Shown piece by piece: positions 50,901 through 62,000 of a stretch of 64,000 nt of DNA (the stretch's first letter is position 1; each line of letters begins with the position of its first letter). Where the stretch lies: assembly GCA_965116015.1 (NCBI GenBank), contig OZ220477.1, forward strand, positions 2,324,060 to 2,388,059, given 5' to 3'. The notes below the pieces were generated by a model that had not been told where the DNA came from, searched no databases, and worked only from the letters and a program-made list of their open reading frames with translations. The translations under genes were made by a program, and so were the position numbers. This DNA comes from S5-327 sp965116015 (GTDB lineage: Bacteria; Chloroflexota; Dehalococcoidia; Lucifugimonadales; Australimonadaceae).

Positions 50901-51564
50901 CCCTGATCCTTCAGCAACCCTCACCCCGACTCCCATCCCCACGCCCACGCCCACCCCCGACAGCCGAGTCAGCATCAGCGGCAAAACCATCACCCGCCGT
51001 GCCACCCCAACCCCGACCCCCACCCCCGTCCCAACCGCAATGCCAACCGCAGTTCCCACCGCGACGCCTACGGCAACGCCAACAGCGATGCCCACTCCCG
51101 CCCCCACCGCAATGCCGCCAACGGCGATGCCCACTGTAGCCCCACGCCCGACGGCGACTCCCGCCTCGCGCCCGACGGCCACCCCAACCCCGATGCCGAC
51201 GGCCACCCCCACTCCGATGCCCACGGCCGCCCCAACCCCGCGCCCAACGGCCACCCCCACTCCGATGCCCACGGCCACTCCAACCCCGACTCCGCGCCCG
51301 ACGGCCACCCCAACCCCGATGCCGACGGCCACCCCGGCTCCGCGCCCAACGGCCACCCCCGCCCCACGCCCGACGGCAACGCCGACCCCAACCCCGACGC
51401 CCACCCCGAGACCAGCCCCCACCCCGACCCTCACCCCCATCCCTGAAGATGACTCAGGCGGATTCTCCGGCGCCGCCGTCCCGTTGGCCGTCGGAGGCGT
51501 CGCCGTCATCCTCATCGCTGCCGGCGGCTACGGCTTCTACGTCTACCGCCAGCGCCAAACCTAG
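47968..51564 (+). CDS. Secreted FN3/Calx-beta surface protein 2 with Thr-Pro stalk
   Basis: The product is 1198 aa from the ATG at 47968, in the same leader context as gene 1; an upstream ATG at 47941 is ignored. After a signal peptide come three FN3-type domains, a Thr-Pro linker, a fourth FN3 (RPAGFSGTAGYQRVTLTWTN), a Calx-beta-like domain (about 49555-49945, KTFTVSPDMDRVAEGDAG ... TITIVDDDD) and one copy of an unknown ~200-residue domain (about 49971-50580). A second long Thr-Pro stalk carries the island DSRVSISGKTITRRATPTP. The C-terminal anchor is GGFSGAAVPLAVGG...YVYRQRQT. Calx-beta domains bind Ca2+ in cell-adhesion proteins. Confidence 0.85.
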   Translation: MKSPIARYDRNRAFPWIIPLAAALVAALILAMSILSPNPAGASILDPLANQAATPAAPTGLSATAGSSKATLAWTNPNDDTIDYYEYQQKTGAADYGSWAEIPNSHSGTTSATITGLAAGVAHAFKIRAKSDAGDGVASAEATATPTVPSITLFATALDQTVKINWEVTGAFPTPGPSGVRIWFYELQQPSGEYADPVPICSDCLSIRLSTLTSLTLTNDSEYGIRISLSPSELAANGDGTNTVKFTPSSSAPVPTGTPAAPYPYVASPGNGSANLSWADPGDDTITHWQYRSKRGGRTYGDWTTISGSDKDTTTYQATSLTNGVEYEFQVRAVNPAGYGAAAAEQTATPTDAAPTPTPTPTDTPTPTATPTNTPTATPTDTPTPAPVPTDTPTPAPGTTPAPTDTPTDTPTPTPTHTPTPTPTATPTPTPTPSATPARPAGFSGTAGYQRVTLTWTNPNDPSITSYQYQQKKGSARWGGWTDIPGSGATTVAHEITGLDNNVNYGFRIRARNSVGDSPRSGNEFKTPGSSKTFTVSPDMDRVAEGDAGKTDVTVTITLNEPAPANFAIQFGVAPTSIATRAADCNNPPASADYCVSALRIPIAEGERVATFTVSVFGDVTMGSNENIVLPATARISNAAAAGWVGSSLTITIVDDDDDATPKATPVAALDLLTGILGQAPASAPPLGDPDDEAGDTNALEGWFDARATTPLKADPGETTPRCLAVPVGQTHFTLAFSWGAKDVKANIEFPRDGGGVTGWYNDDAAVNSEYRTSGILPYRYYQHEGSWRRTDIFVAPASTTAALTARDFDGNPDGTDDTKVTHADIVAVQIELPDLEQGEARSFPVVFKVVAEGIAFVPTTYTIHIKRDCAPPPTPTPTPTATATPTDTPTPTATSTPTHTPTPTSAPGTTPAPTAAPTSAPPTATPTPTATPTPAPGTTPAPTAAPTPAPGTTPAPTAAPPDTPTPTPTHTPTPTPTPDPSATLTPTPIPTPTPTPDSRVSISGKTITRRATPTPTPTPVPTAMPTAVPTATPTATPTAMPTPAPTAMPPTAMPTVAPRPTATPASRPTATPTPMPTATPTPMPTAAPTPRPTATPTPMPTATPTPTPRPTATPTPMPTATPAPRPTATPAPRPTATPTPTPTPTPRPAPTPTLTPIPEDDSGGFSGAAVPLAVGGVAVILIAAGGYGFYVYRQRQT

Positions 51565-51614
51565 GCCGGCAAGCTAAGCGCCGCCGCCCGCACAAGCCGG
51601 GCTAGCCGACGACA

Positions 51615-51646
51615 CCTGGGGGGAGCGCCCCCACGCTCCTCCCAGG
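51615..51646 (+). terminator. Terminator of surface protein gene 2
   Basis: A 13-bp stem with one G-T pair (51615-51627 with 51634-51646, CCTGGGGGGAGCG) around six bases, 50 bases past the stop. Confidence 0.65.
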
Positions 51647-51730
51647 ATCTCCATCCCGCACGCGTCTCCTCAGGGGATCGCCTCCCGGGAAAGCGCGAAA
51701 ATTTGCCCCGAAATTTCCGCTGCTACCCCC

Positions 51731-51761
51731 TTGACAAGGGGGGGGGGGGGGGGTGTAGATT
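51731..51761 (+). promoter_or_regulatory. G-tract promoter 3 (spacer 19 bp)
   Basis: TTGACA (51731-51736), A, 16 G (51738-51753), TG, then TAGATT (51756-51761). The TG directly before the -10 differs from promoters 1 and 2. Confidence 0.8.
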
Positions 51762-51805
51762 AGGCCGCAACTTGCGCCCCGCCGCTTAGACTTGGGGGAA
51801 CACGG

Positions 51806-54800
51806 ATGTCACTCCTCGCTCGCCACGGAAACCAGCCTCTCCACTGGATTATCCCTCTCGCCGCCGCCCTCCTCGCCGCCCTCATCCTCGCGATGAGCAT
51901 CCTCTCTCCCAACCGCGCCGGCGCAGCCCCTGCCCTCGACCCCCTCGCCAACCAGGCCGCCACTGCCACCGCCACTCCCGCCGCTCCCACCGCCGCAACC
52001 TTCGACTTCCTCACCGGAAAGATCGGCTCCGCCCCGCCCCGGGGGGAGCCCACCGGCTCAGAGCTCCCACCATTCGGCGACGCCGATGGCGAAGCGAGCG
52101 ACACGAATACCCTACTCGGATGGTTCGACGCAAGAGAAGACACCCCAGAGAAAGCCGACCCGGGCGAAGACATCCCCCGGTGTCTGGAATTCCCGACGAC
52201 GGGAGGACAGACGCACATCTACATCGCCTACAGCTACGGCGCCGCAGGGACAAAAGCCGTCGTCAACCTCCCGATTAATGGAGGCGCTATCGCGGGGTGG
52301 TTCGATCCCTGGGTGAACACGCGGCAAGAAGGGTACGACTACTACGTGGGAGTCGGAGATATCGCACACTACTCCTACGAATACAGCAACTTCGCTTGGG
52401 AAATAACAGCCCAGGACCTCCCCCGCGCCGGAACCGGCTCCAGCCCGGCTCCCAGCACGACCCAGTTCTGGGAGGGGGGAGCCACTGTAATCACGCACGA
52501 CGAGATCGCCGAGGTGGCGTTCATAGTCAGCAGCGAGGCCACTTTCCCGATCGACATAACGCTCGTAGCCAAAGCCCCGAGCCTCGATGACACCACCTAC
52601 ACCATAACCCTCTCGCGCGACTGCGACGTCACCAGAGCCACCCCCACCCCTACCTCCACGCCCACTCCCACCCATACTGCAACTCCCACCCACACCCCCT
52701 CTCCCGTCCCGGGGACAACTCCCGATCCCACTCCCACCCACACTCACACCCCAACGCCTACTCACACCCCTACGCCTACCCACACCCCTACTCCTACCCA
52801 CACTCCCGCCGCCCCCAGACCCGACTCCCCAACCGGATTCGTCGCCGTCCCCGGCGACAAAAAAGTGACGCTCGTCTGGGCCAACCCCAACGACGCCACG
52901 ATCACCGGCTACCAATCACGCCAGCGCCAGAGCAGCGGCAGCTTCTGGAGCGCCTGGACCGACATCGCCTCCTCCGACGCATCCACCGTGGAGCACGTCA
53001 TAACCGGCCTCAACAACGGGACTGCTTACGACTTCCGCGTCCGCGCAGTCAACTCACAGGGCAATGGCAGCCAATCACCCGTCTCCTCAGCCACCCCCTC
53101 CGCCTCCGCTCCCACCGCGGCCTTCTTCGACTTCCTCACCGGGAAGATCGGCTCCGCCCTGCCCGCCGAACCCACCGGCTCAGAGCTCCCGCCCTTCGGC
53201 GATTCCGACGACGAGACCGGCGACACGAACACCCTGCTCGGATGGTTCGACGCAAGAGAAACCACCCCAGAGAAAACCGACCCAGGCGAGACCATCCCCC
53301 GCTGCCTCGAATTCCCGACGACGGGAGGACAGACGCACATCTACATCGCCTACAGCTACGACGCCGCAGGAACAAAAGCCGTCGTCAACCTCCCGATCAA
53401 GGGAGGCGCTATCGAGGGGTGGTTCGATCCCTGGGTGGAAACGCGCCAAGAGGGCTACGACTACCACGTGGGTGTCGGAGATATCGCGCAAAACTCCTAC
53501 AGCTACGACACGAACACAAGCTCTTGGGACTTGACAACCCAGATCCTCCCCCGCGCGGGAAGCGGCCCGGAGCCCACCGGCGTCGAGTTCTGGGAGGGGA
53601 GCTCCCGATTAATCACGCACGGCGCCATCGCCGAGGTGGTGTTCGTGGTCAACAACGGCTCCACCTTCCCGGTGGACATGACGATCGTGGCCAAATCCCC
53701 CGCCCTCGAAGACACAACCTACACCATAACCCTCTCGCGCGACTGCGACGCCACCAGAGCCACTCCCACCCCTACTCCCGCCCCCGGGACGACCCCCGCT
53801 CCCACCCCCACGCCCACCAACACGCCCACCCCCGGCCCCACTCCTACGCCCGGCGCCTCCCCCGCCGTCCCAACCGGGCTCATCGCCACCGCCGGCGACA
53901 AAAAGGCGACGCTCGCCTGGGACAACCCGAACAACGCCTCGATCACCGGCTACCAATTCCGCCAGCGCAAAGGCAGCGCCGCATGGGGCAGTTGGACCAA
54001 CATCGGCTCCTCCGACGCGTCCACCGTGAAGCACGTCGTAACGGGCCTCGACAACGGCAGCAAGTACAGCTTCCGCATCCGCGCACGCAACTCACGAGGC
54101 AATAGCGGCCAATCAAACGTCGCCTCAGCCACCCCGGACGCCGCCGCCCCAACCGCCGCCGCCCTCGACTTCCTCACCGGAAAGATCGGCTTCGCCCCGC
54201 CCAGGGCGGCGGAAGGCATGGAGCTCCCGCCGATCGGCGACCCGAACGACGAAACCGGCGACTCCAACACCCTCTTCGGATGGTTCGACACGAGGGCTGA
54301 CACCCCAGTTAAAGCCGACCCCGGCGAGATGACCATGCCCCGGTGCCTGGAACTCCTGCCCTCGGCAAGTCAAACGCACATCTACATCGCCTACAGCTAC
54401 GACGGCGCGGGAACAAAAACCGTCGTCAACCTCCCCATGCAAGGAAGCGGCGTCGAAGGGTGGTTCACCCCCTGGGTGAATACGCGGCAACAAGGCTACG
54501 ACTACTACTTGGGAGTCGAAGATATCGTCCAGAACTCCTACAGCTACAGCGTCCTCTCCAGCTCTTGGAGCAGAACAAAGCACACCATCCCCCGCGCCGG
54601 AACCGGCTCCAGCCCGGATCCCGGCACGACCAAGTTCTGGGAGGGGGGCGGCGATTTGATCAAGGACTACGAAATCGCCGAAGTGACGTTCGTGGTTCCC
54701 AGCGGCTCCACCTTCCCGGTGGACGTAACCATCGTGGCCAAGAATCCCGCCCTGGCGGACACCACCTACACGATAACCCTCTCGCGCAACTGCGACATCA

Positions 54801-55738
54801 CCAGAGGCATACCCACCGCAACCCCCACCCCCACGCCCACGGCCACTCCCACCATCACCCCCACGCCCACGGCCACTCCCACCATCACCCCCACGCCCAC
54901 GCCAACGGCCACTCCCACCATCACCCCCACCCCCACGCCAACGGCGACCCCCACCACTCCAGTCCCCGGAACAACTCCCGCTCCTACCCCCACGCCAACT
55001 GCGACCCCCACCCCCACTCCGGTCCCCGGAACAACCCCCGCTCCCACCCACACCCCCGCCCCCACCCCCACTCCTGTAAACACGCCCACCCCCACTCCTG
55101 TAAACACGCCCACCCCCACTCCCACACCCGACGGGAGCGTCGGCATCGGCGGTTCGACCATCACCCGCCGCGCCACTCCCACCCCCACCCCGAGGCCAGC
55201 GCTCCCGCCCACTCCCCCGCCCCCGCCGACGGCCACCCCCGCCCCCACCATGATGCCGACGGCGATCCCCACCGTAGCCCCCCGCCCAACCGCGATGCCC
55301 ACCATCGCCCCGCGCCCAACGGCGATTCCCACCGCAGCGCCAACCGCGGTCCCTACCGTAGCTCCGCGCCCAACCGCGACCCCCGCCCCGCGCCCGACAG
55401 CGACCCCCGCCCCGCGGCCAACGGCAACCCCAGCCCCGCGGCCAACGGCGACCCCCGCCCCGCCCCCGACAGCGACCCCCGCCTCGCGGCCAACGGCGAC
55501 CCCCGTCCCGCGCCCGATGCCCACGGCAACCCCAACCCCCACCCCAACGCCCGCGCCGACCGCGACGCCCACCCCCAGACCAGCGCCCACCCCAACCCTC
55601 ACCCCCATCCCTGAAGACGACTCCGGCGGATTCTCCGCCGCCGTCCCGCTGGCTCTTGGAGGCCTCGCAGTGATCCTCATTGCTGCTGGCGGCTACGGCT
55701 ACTACGTCTACCGGCAGAGGCAACCTAGGCGCAGCTAG
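51806..55738 (+). CDS. Secreted surface protein 3: unknown domain x3 alternating with FN3
   Basis: The product is 1310 aa. Signal peptide as in the paralogues (WIIPLAAALLAALILAMSILS). Three copies of an unknown domain (about 51998-52630, 53116-53755 and 54150-54798) share FDFLTGKIG, GDTNTLLGWFDAR, PRCLEF, QTHIYIAYSYDAAGTKAVVNLP, YDYYVGVGDI, FWEG and DTTYTITLSRDC. FN3 domains (TGFVAVPGDKKVTLVWANPND; TGLIATAGDKKATLAWDNPNN) separate them. A Thr-Pro stalk with DGSVGIGGSTITRRATPTP and the GGFSAAVPLALGG...YVYRQRQ anchor end the protein. Paired Cys in the unknown domain may be disulphide bonded. Confidence 0.85.
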   Translation: MSLLARHGNQPLHWIIPLAAALLAALILAMSILSPNRAGAAPALDPLANQAATATATPAAPTAATFDFLTGKIGSAPPRGEPTGSELPPFGDADGEASDTNTLLGWFDAREDTPEKADPGEDIPRCLEFPTTGGQTHIYIAYSYGAAGTKAVVNLPINGGAIAGWFDPWVNTRQEGYDYYVGVGDIAHYSYEYSNFAWEITAQDLPRAGTGSSPAPSTTQFWEGGATVITHDEIAEVAFIVSSEATFPIDITLVAKAPSLDDTTYTITLSRDCDVTRATPTPTSTPTPTHTATPTHTPSPVPGTTPDPTPTHTHTPTPTHTPTPTHTPTPTHTPAAPRPDSPTGFVAVPGDKKVTLVWANPNDATITGYQSRQRQSSGSFWSAWTDIASSDASTVEHVITGLNNGTAYDFRVRAVNSQGNGSQSPVSSATPSASAPTAAFFDFLTGKIGSALPAEPTGSELPPFGDSDDETGDTNTLLGWFDARETTPEKTDPGETIPRCLEFPTTGGQTHIYIAYSYDAAGTKAVVNLPIKGGAIEGWFDPWVETRQEGYDYHVGVGDIAQNSYSYDTNTSSWDLTTQILPRAGSGPEPTGVEFWEGSSRLITHGAIAEVVFVVNNGSTFPVDMTIVAKSPALEDTTYTITLSRDCDATRATPTPTPAPGTTPAPTPTPTNTPTPGPTPTPGASPAVPTGLIATAGDKKATLAWDNPNNASITGYQFRQRKGSAAWGSWTNIGSSDASTVKHVVTGLDNGSKYSFRIRARNSRGNSGQSNVASATPDAAAPTAAALDFLTGKIGFAPPRAAEGMELPPIGDPNDETGDSNTLFGWFDTRADTPVKADPGEMTMPRCLELLPSASQTHIYIAYSYDGAGTKTVVNLPMQGSGVEGWFTPWVNTRQQGYDYYLGVEDIVQNSYSYSVLSSSWSRTKHTIPRAGTGSSPDPGTTKFWEGGGDLIKDYEIAEVTFVVPSGSTFPVDVTIVAKNPALADTTYTITLSRNCDITRGIPTATPTPTPTATPTITPTPTATPTITPTPTPTATPTITPTPTPTATPTTPVPGTTPAPTPTPTATPTPTPVPGTTPAPTHTPAPTPTPVNTPTPTPVNTPTPTPTPDGSVGIGGSTITRRATPTPTPRPALPPTPPPPPTATPAPTMMPTAIPTVAPRPTAMPTIAPRPTAIPTAAPTAVPTVAPRPTATPAPRPTATPAPRPTATPAPRPTATPAPPPTATPASRPTATPVPRPMPTATPTPTPTPAPTATPTPRPAPTPTLTPIPEDDSGGFSAAVPLALGGLAVILIAAGGYGYYVYRQRQPRRS

Positions 55739-55773
55739 CCCCGCCGCCTAAGCAAACCCCTCTAGCCGGCGAG

Positions 55774-55807
55774 CCCTGGGAGGAGCATCCCCTCGCTCCT
55801 CCCAGGG
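55774..55807 (+). terminator. Terminator of surface protein gene 3
   Basis: A perfect 13-bp stem (CCCTGGGAGGAGC, 55774-55786 with 55795-55807) around eight bases, followed by a pyrimidine run. The rest of the 332-base gap to 56070 holds a promoter-proximal conserved stretch and promoter 4. Confidence 0.7.
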
Positions 55808-55975
55808 ACTCTCTCTTCCCCAGCCCCATCCTCCCCGCGCAGGCGAACCACTCGCCGGGCAGAGTAGGGGAGCGCTCGTCGAGCTCCCATCGTCCCCCGC
55901 GCAAGCGCAAAATCTCCCTCCACTACAAGCGCGAATTCCCACGGAAACTCGTCCCGAAATTGCCCCTGTTGCCCC

Positions 55976-56007
55976 TTGACAAGGGGGGGGGGGGGGGGGT
56001 GGATAAT
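55976..56007 (+). promoter_or_regulatory. G-tract promoter 4 (spacer 20 bp)
   Basis: TTGACA (55976-55981), A, 17 G (55983-55999), TG, then GATAAT (56002-56007), the best -10 match of the family together with promoter 5. The tract is the longest of the five. Confidence 0.8.
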
Positions 56008-56070
56008 AAGCCGCGACCCACATCCGGCGCGGAGCGCGCTGCGCACTCCGCTTGAGGGGATAACAACAAG

Positions 56071-59000
56071 ATGAAATCGCTGATCGCCCGCTACGATGGA
56101 AACCGCGCCCTCCCCTGGATCATCCCCCTCGCCGCGGTCCTCCTCGCCGCCCTCGTCCTCGCGACGACCATCCTCGCCCCCAGCCCTGCCGGCGCATCCG
56201 TCCTCGCGCCCCTCGCCAACCAGGCCGTCGCCACCCCCGCCGCGCCAACCAGCCTCGCCGCCACCCCCGGCCCCAGCAGCGTGACCCTCACGTGGGACGA
56301 CCCCAGCAACGCCGCCATCGACTACTACGAATACCGCCAGAAAGTAGGCCCCGCCGCTTACGGCTCCTGGACCGAGATTCCCAACTCCCACGCAGAAACG
56401 GCATCCGCCACGATAAGAGGTCTCGCCGCGGGCGTGGAGCACAAGTTCAGGATCCGCGCGCGGAGCTCCGCCGGCGCCGGCGTCGCCGCCGCAGAGGTAG
56501 CCGAAACCCCCGCCGCCCCGACGATGACCCTCTTCGCAAAAGCAGGCGACAAACAGGTGGAGCTCCGCTGGGAGCTCAGCGGCGAACTACCCCCTTCCCC
56601 CGCTGTCGCCAGCTGGGAAGTCTCCACCCGCCGTAAGGACGGCGTCGCCTGGGGCGACTGGACCACAAGAACGGCGATAGACGGCGCAACCTCCTCCACC
56701 AGAACCCACACCATCACAGGACTCACGAACACCTACGACTATCTGGCATCGGTCTCCGTAACCCCGCGCTCCCTCGTCAGCGCCCCGGGATCGGGCTCGC
56801 AGTCAGGCAACGCAGGATTCTCCACTGAGCCGCAATTCTACGTCGCGCCCACCTCGCCTATCGTCGAAGCCCTTCCGACGGCGCCCCCGCCTGCTCCCGC
56901 CGGCTTCGCCATCGAGTGGATAGGCAACACCTGGGTGAGAGTCAGCTGGGACGAAGCCTACACCGACACATCCCTCATCGGCTGGCAGTATCGCCACAAG
57001 CGAGGCGGACGAGCCTACGGCGAATGGGTAACCATCCCCGACTTCACCAACATTAAAGTGAACCACATAATCCGCGGCCTCTACCCTGGCTCGGACTACA
57101 CCTTCCAGCTCCGCGCACTCAACCACGCCGGCTACGGAGCCGCCTCCCCGGAGAAATCCACCACCACCTCAGCCCCGCCCACTCCAACTCCCACGCCCGC
57201 CCCCACTGCCACCCCCACGCTCACCCCCACCCCCACCCCCGGCCCCACTCCCACCCCCGTCTCCAGGAGCGCGGCCCTCCCCAAGCCAGCCGGCCTCACC
57301 GCCACCCCCGGCCCCAGCAGCGTAACCCTCACCTGGACCAACCCCAACGACGCCGACGTCGACTACTACGAATACCGCCAGAAAGTAGGCGCCGCCGCCT
57401 ACGGCCACTGGATGGAGATACCCAGCTCCCACAACGCCACCACATCCGCCACGATAAGAGGCCTCGCCGCGGGAGTGGAGCACAAGTTCAAGATCCGGGC
57501 GAGGAGCGCCGCCGGCGCGGGCGCCGGCTCGGATGAGGCGTCCGCCACCCCCGCCGCCCCGACCATCACCCTCTTCACAAAAGCGGGCGACAAACAGGTA
57601 GAGTTCAGCTGGGAGCTCAGCGGCCCCCTCCCCCCGTCTCCCGCATTCGCCAGCTGGGAATTCGCCTACCGCTTCTCGAAGCGCAGCTTTGGCTCGCGAA
57701 CGGAGATCCCCCACGCAATCTCCCTCACCAGAACGCACACCTTAGCTGGCATCGAAAACGATAGAGAACAGGTGGCCTCGCTCTCGATAACCCCCCGATC
57801 CCTCGCTAGCCCGCCGACGTCGGGGTCGCAGGCAGGCAACGCAGGATTCTCGAACGAGCCGCACTTCTACCCCTCGGCCCACAACCGCGGCGCCGGCGCC
57901 GCCCCGCGGGGCGCCCCCGGCGCTCCCAGCGGCCTCAACGTAACAGACCTGGGCGCAAAGAGCCTCACCCTCAGATGGAACTCCCAGTCGGGCGACAGAT
58001 CCATCACCGGGTTTCAGTACCGCCAGAAGCGGGACGGACGCGCCTACGGCGACTGGGTAACCATGCCCCCGACACCCCCCGACAGCGACGGGCAAACTCG
58101 TGACCCTCGAGAAAGAACGTTCCACGCGATCAGCGGCCTCGCCCCTGGCTCGAACTACACCTTCCAGATCCGCGCCGTCAACGCTGCCGGCTACAGCCCC
58201 CCATCCGCAGAGGCGACCGCCGCCACCACAGCCCCCCCGACCCCCACCTCCACCCCTACGCCCACGCCAACCCCCACCCCCGGCCCCACTCCCACCCCCG
58301 CTCCCAGCAACTCCGCCCTCCCCACCCCGACCGGCTTAACCGCCACTCCCGGCCCCAGCAGCGTAACCCTCGCCTGGACCAACCCCAATGACGACGACAT
58401 CGACTACTACGAATACCAGCAGAAAGTAGGCCCCGCCGCCTACGGCTTCTGGATGGAGATCCCCAACTCCCACAAAGACACCACATCCGCCGCGATGACC
58501 GGCCTCGCCGCCGGCGTGGAGCACAAATTCAAGATCCGCGCCAGGAACTCCGCCGGCGCCGGCGCCGCCTCCGCCGAGGTCGCCGCCACCCCTGCCGCCC
58601 CCACCATAACCCTCTTCGCAACCGGCTATGACGCAAGAGTAGATCTCCGCTGGGAGCTCAGCGGCCCCCTTCCCCCTTCCCCTGCATTCACCAGCTTGGA
58701 AGTCTCCACCCGCAGGAAGAACGACTCCGGAACCTGGCAAAGCTGGACCACGCGAACGGCGATCCCCAGCGCAACCACCTCCACCCGCGCGCACACCGTG
58801 GTCGGCCTCGCTAACGGCTATGACCACCAGGCCTCGCTCTCGATAACCCCCCGATCTCTCGCCAGCCCCCCGTCGTCCGGCTCGCAGTCAGGCAACGCGG
58901 GATTCTCGACTGATGCGCAGTTCTACCCCGACTCCACCAGCCTCGTCGCCCCGACGGGGACCCCTGCCGCTCCCACCGGCTTCACCACAAGAAATGTGAG

Positions 59001-62000
59001 CGCAACAAGAGCAGACCTCGCTTGGGACCGCATCGACCTCGGCGACTCCGCCGACCTCAGCGTAACCCACTTTCAGTACCGCCAGAAGCGGGGCGGACGA
59101 ACCTACGGAGACTGGACAACCATCTCCGGCTCCGACGAGACAACAGCAGGCCACACGGTTACCGGCCTCACCCCTAGCACGGCGTACGCCTTCCAGGTCC
59201 GCGCCGTCAACGTAGCCGGCTACGGCGCCGCATCCGCAGAACAGACCATCACCACCACCGCAACCCTAGTCCCAACTCCCACCCCAACCCCCACTCCGCC
59301 CCCCACGCCCACCCCAACCCTAACCCCCACGCCCGGCCCCACCCCCACCCCCACCCCCATCCCCACCCCCACTCCTGTCGCTTCGAACTCAGCCCTTCCC
59401 ACCCCAACCGGCTTAACCGCCACCCCGGGCCCCAGCAGCGTAACCCTCACCTGGACCAACCCCAACGATGCCGGCGTCGACTTCTACGAGTACCAGCAGA
59501 AAGTAGGCTCCGACCCCTACGGCTTCTGGATGGATATCCCCAACTCCCACATCGGCACGACATCCGCGACGATAACCGGGCTCGCCGCCGGGGTGGAGCA
59601 CAAGTTCAAGATCCGCGCTAGGAACGCCGCCGGCGCTGGCGCCGCCTCCGCAGAAGCATCCGCCACCCCTGCCGCCCCCACCATCACCCTCTTCACGATC
59701 GCAGGCGACAAACAAGCGACGCTCCGCTGGGAGCTTAGCGGCCCTCTCCCCCCATCCCCCGCTGTAACCAGCTGGGAAGTCTCCACGCGCAGGAGAACCG
59801 ACCGTTCTTCCTCCACTCCTTCCGCCTGGGGCGCCTGGACCACGCGAACGGCGATCTCCAGCGCAACTGCCCTCACCAGAACGCACACCCTAACCGGCCT
59901 GACAAACCAGCGCGATCACCAGGCCTCGCTCTCGATAACCCCACGCTCCCTCGCGAGCGCCCCGTCGTCGGGGTCGCAGTCAGGCAACGCGGGATTCTCA
60001 AACGAGCCGGAGTTCTACCCCACGTACTACTCGCGCAGCAGGATCCCGGCTGGCGTCCCTAGCGCTCCCACCGGCCTCAACGTAACCGATGTATTCGAGA
60101 GTCGCGCCACCCTCAGATGGGAGAGCCAGCAAACCGACTTCTCCATCACCGGATTTCAGTACCGCCACAAGCGGGACGGACGCGCCTACGGCGACTGGGT
60201 AGCCATACCTGGACCCATACCCGGCTCTGGCAATGAGGGCCTTTCGCCTCGAGAAAGAACGTTCCACACGATCGAAGGCCTCGCCCACGGCTCGAACTAC
60301 GCCTTCCAGATCCGCGCCGTCAACGCTGCCGGCTACAGCCCCGCCTCCGCGGAAGCGACCGCCACAACCAGCTCTCCGTTCACCCCTACGTCCACGCCCA
60401 CGCCCGGCCCCACGCCCACGCCCACTCCCACCCCCGCACCCGCTCCCAGCAACGCGGCCCTCCCCACCCCGGCCGGCTTAACCGCCACCCCGGGCCCCAG
60501 CAGCGTAACCCTCGCCTGGACCAACCCCAACGACGATGATATCGACTACTACGAGTACCAGCAGAAAGTAGGCGCCGACCCCTACGGCTTCTGGATGGAG
60601 ATCCCCAACTCCCACAAAGACACAACATCCGCCGCGATAACCGGGCTCGCCGCCGGTGTGGAGCACAAGTTCAAGATCCGGGCCAGGAACTCCGCCGGCG
60701 CCGGCGCCGCCTCCGCAGAGGCGTCCGCCACCCCCGCCTCCCCCACCATCACCCTCTTCGCAGTCGCAGGCGAAGAACGAGTGACGCTCCGCTGGGAGCT
60801 CAGCGGCCCCCTCCCCCCATCCCCTGCGTTCACCAGCTGGGAATTCTCCACCCGCCGCCAAAACGAAAACAAGTGGCGAAACTGGGCAGCGCGAACGGCA
60901 ATCCCCTACGCAATCTCTCTCACCCGCGGATACACCGTAACCGGCCTCGCCGACTACAACGACCACCAAGCCTCGATCTCCATAACCCCCCGCTCCCTCG
61001 CCAGCGCCCCGGGCTCGGGCACGCGGTCCGGCAAAGCCGGATTCTCGAACGAGCCGGATTTCTACCCCTCCGACTCGGGCGAGGGGATTCCGACTGCGAC
61101 CCCTGCCGCTCCCACCGGCTTCGCCATAAGAAACATGAGCGAAACAAGCGCAGACCTCGCTTGGGACCGCATCGACGCCGGCGACTCCCCCGATCCCAGC
61201 GTAACCCGCTTTCAGTACCGCCAGAAGCGGGGCGGGCGAACCTACGGCGACTGGACAACCATCTCCGGCTCCGACAAGGAAACAGCAGGTCACACGATTA
61301 CCGGACTCACCCCCGACACGGAGTACGCCTTCCAGGTCCGCGCCGTCAACGCTGCCGGCTACGGCGCTGCAACCGCAGAACAGACCATCCCCGCCACCCC
61401 CGATGCCCCAACCGGACTCGCCGCCGCCGCGGGCCCCGGCAGCGTAACCCTCAACTGGACCAACCCCAACGACGCCGCCATCACTGGCTACCAAGTCCGC
61501 CAGCGCAAGGGCAGCGCCGCCTGGGACGACTGGGCCGACATCGACCCCTCCGACGCAACCACCGTTACGCACACCGTAACCGGCCTCGAAAGCGACGACA
61601 GCTACCGCTTCCAGATCCGCGCAGTCAACGCAAGAGGCGCGAGCGACCAATCAACCACCGCCTCAGCCACCCCCAATCCCCTTCCCACCCCCACGCCCAC
61701 GGCCACTCCCACCATCACCCCCACCCCCACGCCCACGGCCACTCCCACCATCACCCCCACCCCCACGCCCACGGCGACCCCCACCTCCACTCCAGTCCCC
61801 GGAACAACTCCCGCTCCTACCCCCACGCCAACTGCGACCCCCACCTCCACTCCAGTCCCCGGAACAACTCCCGCTCCTACCCCCACGCCAACTGCGACCC
61901 CCACCCCCACTCCGGTCCCCGGAACAACCCCCGCTCCCACCCACACCCCCGCCCCCACCCCCACTCCTGTAAACACGCCCACCCCCACTCCCACACCCGA

